Shown here: piece by piece, positions 5,067-8,019 of the stretch
How the letters are laid out: the number at the start of each line of letters is the position of its first letter
Position numbering within the stretch: position 1 is the first letter of the stretch
Assembly: GCA_964427955.1 (NCBI GenBank)
Contig: CAYRWY010000280.1
Coordinates: forward strand, 1 to 8,019
Direction of reading: 5' to 3'
Length of the DNA stretch: 8,019 nt
DNA from: JACRBK01 sp964427955
Lineage (GTDB): Bacteria > Chloroflexota > Anaerolineae > Aggregatilineales > Aggregatilineaceae
Made by a program: the position numbers and the translations under genes
Notes under the pieces: model-generated
Database searches by the model: none
What the model saw: the letters and a program-made list of their open reading frames with translations, nothing else
What the model was told of the DNA's origin: nothing

Positions 5067-6128
5067 ATGACTTTTGAAAATGATTATCGCCATATGTTAG
5101 AGGTTTTGAGCAACCGCCGTCCCCGGCGGCTCCCGGTTTACGAACACATCATCAGCCCGCTGATCATGGAGCGGGTGCTGGGCGTGAAGTTCGCGGACCT
5201 GGGCGGAGGTGACCACGCCGACCGGCTGGAATTCTTCAAGCAGTACTGCCGTTTTTTCAAAGAAATGACGTACGACACAGTCTCGTTCGAGATCACCATC
5301 ACCGAGACGCTGCCGGAGCACGGCGCGATCATGGGCGGGCGGCCCGGCCCGATCCAGAACCGCGCGGACTTCGAGCGCTTCCCCTGGGACGAGCTGCCGG
5401 ACCGCTTTTGGGCGGTGGCGGCCCCCCAGTTCGACGCGCTGCGTGAGTGTTTGCCGCCGGGCATGAAGGCGCTGGGCGGCGTCGGCAACGGCGTGTTCGA
5501 GATCAGCGAGGATCTGGTCGGCTTCCAATACCTGGCCTACCTGCAAGCCGACGATCCCGATCTGCACGCCGCGCTGTACCGCAAGATCGGCGATCTGATG
5601 GTCACCTTGTGGACCACGTTTTTGCAGCGTTATACCGACGTGTTCGCGATCTGCCGCTTCGGGGACGATCTCGGCTTCAAGACCGCGACGCTGACCTCGC
5701 CGCGCGTGCTGCGCGAGCACGTCATCCCGCAGTACCGGCGCGTGATCAGCCTGATCCGCGCCGCGCAGATGCCGTTTCTGTGGCATTCCTGCGGCAAGAT
5801 TTTCGCCATCATGGACGACGTGATCGCGCTGGGGATCAATGCCAAACATTCCAACGAGGACGTGATCGCGCCCTTCGACGAGTGGATCACGCGCTACGGC
5901 GACCGGATCGGGCTGCTGGGCGGCGTGGACGTGGACATCCTGTGCCAGAAGCCGCCCGCCGCGATCGTGGCCGAAGTCGTGGATCGCGGGACGCGCTTCC
6001 GCCGCATGGCGAAGGGCTACGCGCTCGGATCGGGCAACTCGATCCCGGATTACGTGCCGGTCGAGGGCTACCTGGCGATGATCGAGGCGGCCCAGCGCAT
6101 CCGCGCCGCGGAGACGGTGGTGGTCTAA
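5067..6128 (+). CDS. Uroporphyrinogen decarboxylase (URO-D) superfamily protein, methyltransferase-like branch
   Basis: The product is about 353 residues, the usual size for URO-D superfamily barrels. Recognisable stretches are 'LPVYEHIISPLIMERVLG' near the N-terminus, 'FGDDLGFKTATLTSPRVLREHVIPQYRRVI' (about 198-227), 'FLWHSCGKI' (237-245), 'GINAKHSNEDVI' and 'LLGGVDVDILC' (283-293). This points to the cobalamin-linked methyltransferase/URO-D-like branch rather than haem-pathway HemE. His240 and Cys242 would be the first two zinc ligands, as in MtaA/MtbA-type proteins. The usual C-terminal Gly-Cys ligand appears as GSGNSIPDYVP, so the third cysteine is absent and methyl transfer is uncertain. 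I prefer the second ATG (5067) because AGGAA (5056-5060) lies 6 nt from it and only 3 nt from the ATG at 5064. It follows the HEAT gene by about 20 bp and ends just before a strong terminator. Confidence 0.82.
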   Translation: MTFENDYRHMLEVLSNRRPRRLPVYEHIISPLIMERVLGVKFADLGGGDHADRLEFFKQYCRFFKEMTYDTVSFEITITETLPEHGAIMGGRPGPIQNRADFERFPWDELPDRFWAVAAPQFDALRECLPPGMKALGGVGNGVFEISEDLVGFQYLAYLQADDPDLHAALYRKIGDLMVTLWTTFLQRYTDVFAICRFGDDLGFKTATLTSPRVLREHVIPQYRRVISLIRAAQMPFLWHSCGKIFAIMDDVIALGINAKHSNEDVIAPFDEWITRYGDRIGLLGGVDVDILCQKPPAAIVAEVVDRGTRFRRMAKGYALGSGNSIPDYVPVEGYLAMIEAAQRIRAAETVVV

Positions 6129-6149
6129 AGATCTGCTACCCCAACGAAG

Positions 6150-6176
6150 AGCCGACCGGAAGGTCGGCTTTTTTTT
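6150..6176 (+). terminator. Rho-independent terminator after the URO-D-like gene
   Basis: AGCCGACC (6150-6157), a GGAA tetraloop (6158-6161) and GGTCGGCT (6162-6169) form a perfect 8-bp stem, followed by eight T residues ending at 6176. It lies 21 bp past the stop at 6128. It is the only textbook intrinsic terminator in the window and marks the end of the plus-strand block that begins with the NLR-like gene. Confidence 0.93.
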
Positions 6177-6206
6177 GTGCGCCCGTGACCGCCAGATTGA
6201 TTCTTT

Positions 6207-6214
6207 GATAAAAT
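6207..6214 (+). promoter_or_regulatory. Possible -10 element of the secreted propeller gene
   Basis: GATAAAAT (6207-6214), containing TAAAAT, lies in an AT-rich stretch between the terminator and the ATG at 6253. No clear -35 box is placed 16-18 bp upstream. Because the preceding terminator is strong, the downstream gene needs its own promoter, and this stretch is the natural place for it. The exact box is uncertain. Confidence 0.3.
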
Positions 6215-6252
6215 CGAAACTTAACTGTCAAATTTAAGCGGAGTAGTTCACG

Positions 6253-7335
6253 ATGGGAAACAGCACGCGCCAGCGTCGCGCCGGGGTGATTCTGATCCTC
6301 GGCCTGATCTTGAGTATTTCGAGCGGGATGCCGGTCAGCGCCCAGCCCGGCCCCTTGAGCTTTGCCCTGACCGCCGAGCACGACATCGGCTTCGACTGCC
6401 CGGTGACGTCGGCGCTCGACCCGGACGGCACGACCGTCTGGGTGTTGATGGACGACTGCGGGGGGGCGTCGTATACGCTGCGCGCCTTCAGCCTGGAAAA
6501 CGGCGCGCCGCTCAACGATGCCGATCACGCCTTCGCGGGCGCGCTCACCGTCCTGGAGCCGGGCATGGCGAGCAGCGTGGATACCTGGCTGGCCGTGCTG
6601 CCCGATGGATCGTTCAGCATCTACTATCCGGGGGAAGATTACATTCCCCGGCACCTGACCCTTGCGCCCGACGGCACGGCGGTGACAGGCGATACTTTCG
6701 GGCAGTTAGCCGCGAGCCTCACCGAGTATCCGGAATACTCAAGCTACAGCGCCGATCACACCCGGGCGGTGGTGACCGGGCCGGACGGCTTCCACGTGAT
6801 CGATCTGGCGAGCAATACCGAGCTGGTCGCCATCGACGCACCTTGGGCGTACGACGGGGCGTTCGCGGCGTTTTCCTATGATGCGCAGCAGCTTTACGTC
6901 ATGCGAGGGGCTACCGCCGATCCCAACGATCCGGCGGCGATCCTGACGATCTACAACGTGTCCGGCGGCGATCTGGTGAGCAGCATCGACCTGTCCGGCT
7001 ACCTGGTCTGGCCCGGTCCCGACGGCCACACGCTGGCGATCAGCCTCTCCGACGACTCGCTGGCGTTGTACGACGTCGCCGCGCAGACCACCGGACCCGC
7101 GGTGCCGATCTATGAGCCGCCACACACGGTCACCACCTGCCTGAACGACGGACGTGATGTCAGCGACATTGGTTTTCAAACCCGGGGTAAGCTGGACATC
7201 ACCGATCTGAAGTGGCTGCCGGACGGCTCCGGTTTCGTGACGGTGAACACCTATTGGGGCGACGGCGCCGGGGGGGATGCGGGTGTCTGTATCTTCGATT
7301 ACAGCCGTCTGCGGCAGTATGTGGTGGGTGGCTGA
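6253..7335 (+). CDS. Secreted beta-propeller-like protein of unknown function
   Basis: The 360-residue product starts with a clear Sec signal peptide: a basic N-region (RQRR, 6-9), a hydrophobic core GVILILGLILSI (11-22), and a VSA-Q cleavage site after residue 30. The mature part repeats short beta-rich units with PDG turns ('LDPDGTTVWVL', 'VLPDGSFSIYY', 'LAPDGTAVTG', 'GPDGFHVIDLAS', 'PGPDGHTLAIS', 'LPDGSGFVTV'), the style of YVTN/WD40-like propellers with six or seven blades. It has cysteines in DC, DDC, TTC and VCIF contexts that could form disulfides outside the cell. No catalytic motif, lipobox or cell-wall anchor is visible. The ATG is 9 nt after GGAG (6240-6243). A GGGGAA/TTCC-like PDG-rich composition suggests an extracellular binding or scaffold role, but no ligand can be named. 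It is separated from the upstream block by a terminator. Confidence 0.75.
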   Translation: MGNSTRQRRAGVILILGLILSISSGMPVSAQPGPLSFALTAEHDIGFDCPVTSALDPDGTTVWVLMDDCGGASYTLRAFSLENGAPLNDADHAFAGALTVLEPGMASSVDTWLAVLPDGSFSIYYPGEDYIPRHLTLAPDGTAVTGDTFGQLAASLTEYPEYSSYSADHTRAVVTGPDGFHVIDLASNTELVAIDAPWAYDGAFAAFSYDAQQLYVMRGATADPNDPAAILTIYNVSGGDLVSSIDLSGYLVWPGPDGHTLAISLSDDSLALYDVAAQTTGPAVPIYEPPHTVTTCLNDGRDVSDIGFQTRGKLDITDLKWLPDGSGFVTVNTYWGDGAGGDAGVCIFDYSRLRQYVVGG

Positions 7336-7390
7336 GCCTGGCCTGGAAAACCAAACGCAGCGGTTTACCCCGCGCCCTGGTTGAAGAGAA

Positions 7391-7407
7391 TTTCTGCAAG
7401 GATCAGT
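7391..7407 (+). repeat. 17-bp direct repeat, right copy (partner 54-70)
   Basis: This copy spans the minus-strand methyltransferase stop codon (7403-7405). Together with the left copy it brackets everything from the palindromic element to the propeller gene. No integrase, transposase or tRNA gene is visible near either copy, which weighs against an attachment-site reading. Confidence 0.25.
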
Positions 7408-8019
7408 CGGCCTTGAACGCGGCCATGACCAGCCGGGGCGCGCCGAGCGCGAATGGGACGATGCTCAGCCAGGTGTAGCCCTGGCATTGGGCGAAGCCCG
7501 CCGTGTGCAGCAGCGTGACCAGTTCCCGGTAGGTGTACAGCCGCGAGGTCAGGGCGCGTTCTTCGCGCTGGCCGTGCTGCACGAACACCCAGTGCCGCGT
7601 GACGGTCCCCGCCTCGTGGTCGTACTGCCGTTCTTCGAGCGCCAGCGTATCCTCGCCCAGCCGCTCCCAGTCGCGCGTGGTCATACGTGGCAGCAGCGTC
7701 TCGGCCACGTGCGTATCCAGGATCAGGCCGCCGCCGGGTTTGAGCGTCCGCGCCACCGCCCGCAGGAATTCCAGGTTGCCCGCGTCGTCGAAATAGCCGA
7801 AGCTCTCCCACAGGCAGCACACCGCGTCGAATTCCGCCGTCCAGGGCAGGTCGCGCATATCGCGGTACTCGGCGCTGAACCGGTCGTCCAGGTGGCGTTC
7901 GGCGGTCTGCTGGCGGGCATAGTCCAGCGACGGCTGCGCGATGTCGATCCCGGTCACGCGGTAGCCGCGCGCGACCAGTTCGAGCGCGATCCGGCCACCG
8001 CCGCACGGCACGTCGAGCA
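7403..8019 (-). CDS. Class I SAM-dependent methyltransferase, 5' end cut by window edge
   Basis: The reading frame enters from the right edge and ends at TGA (7405-7403), so about 205 residues are visible and the N-terminus, perhaps 40-50 residues, is missing. The family signature is clear: motif I LDVPCGGGR right at the edge, 'YRVTGIDIAQPSLDYAR' with the acidic residue that holds the SAM ribose, 'DMRDLPW', 'FDAVCCLWESFGYF' (motif II), and 'LKPGGGLILDT' (motif III). These are Methyltransf_11/25-type features. The GTG at 8011 falls inside motif I and codes for Val, so it is not the start. The target (small molecule, protein or RNA) cannot be read from the sequence. The gene converges on the propeller gene with a 67-bp gap in which I see no strong terminator. 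Confidence 0.88.
   Translation of the reverse strand, partial: LDVPCGGGRIALELVARGYRVTGIDIAQPSLDYARQQTAERHLDDRFSAEYRDMRDLPWTAEFDAVCCLWESFGYFDDAGNLEFLRAVARTLKPGGGLILDTHVAETLLPRMTTRDWERLGEDTLALEERQYDHEAGTVTRHWVFVQHGQREERALTSRLYTYRELVTLLHTAGFAQCQGYTWLSIVPFALGAPRLVMAAFKAD

Noticed and set aside
5067..6128. HemE, the haem-pathway uroporphyrinogen decarboxylase
   Set aside because: The sequence has WHSCGK and GDDLGFKT features of the methyltransferase-like branch and lacks the N-terminal substrate-binding signature expected of HemE.
5447..6208. A 253-codon plus-strand frame over the URO-D-like gene
   Set aside because: Arg-rich shadow of the real frame, and it runs through the intrinsic terminator.
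7336..7402. A terminator in the gap between the convergent propeller and methyltransferase genes
   Set aside because: Only a weak AAACC/GGTTT pairing is present, with no T-run.
54..7407. A mobile element or prophage bounded by the 17-bp repeats
   Set aside because: No integrase, transposase, tRNA or terminal inverted repeats are visible; kept only as a low-interest observation.

Overview
The window is about 8 kb of GC-rich bacterial DNA with Shine-Dalgarno-led genes and few gaps. Domain content suggests a Chloroflexota (Anaerolineae-like) chromosome. The hints are a TIR/NB-ARC/TPR protein, a HEAT-plus-receiver protein, a URO-D-like protein of the non-haem type, and a GC-rich palindromic element of a kind common between genes in that group. 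This is an inference from style; there is no rRNA or other phylogenetic marker.

Layout. Positions 1-371 hold no clear gene. They contain a GC-rich palindrome (101-122), an imperfect inverted repeat (180-193/252-265) and a possible 28-codon ORF on the minus strand (234-320) with a very good ribosome-binding site. At 372-401 lies a near-perfect sigma70-type promoter on the plus strand. It is followed at once by AGGAGG and an 8-codon ORF inside a stem-loop, and it points into the 3' end of a small minus-strand gene (471-743, ABM/cyclase-like fold). An AT-rich 150-bp divergent region then separates that gene from a plus-strand block.

The plus-strand block has three genes. 894-4043 encodes a 1049-residue NLR-like protein: an N-terminal TIR domain with its catalytic-type glutamate, a charged helical linker, an NB-ARC STAND NTPase and a C-terminal TPR array. 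4108-5046 encodes a HEAT-repeat protein ending in a pseudo-receiver domain that has alanine where the phospho-accepting aspartate should be. 5067-6128 encodes a uroporphyrinogen-decarboxylase-superfamily protein. A strong intrinsic terminator (6150-6176) closes the block. Beyond it are a secreted beta-propeller-like protein (6253-7335) and, convergent with it, a SAM methyltransferase cut by the right edge (7403-8019).

How the genes may work together. The TIR/NB-ARC/TPR protein has the architecture of a prokaryotic immune receptor: TPR sensing, NTPase-driven oligomerisation and TIR attack on NAD+. The HEAT/pseudo-receiver gene, 64 bp downstream on the same strand, is the best candidate for a linked partner. 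The URO-D-like gene follows 17 bp after that and may simply be co-transcribed. Whether these three form one functional system cannot be decided from a single locus.
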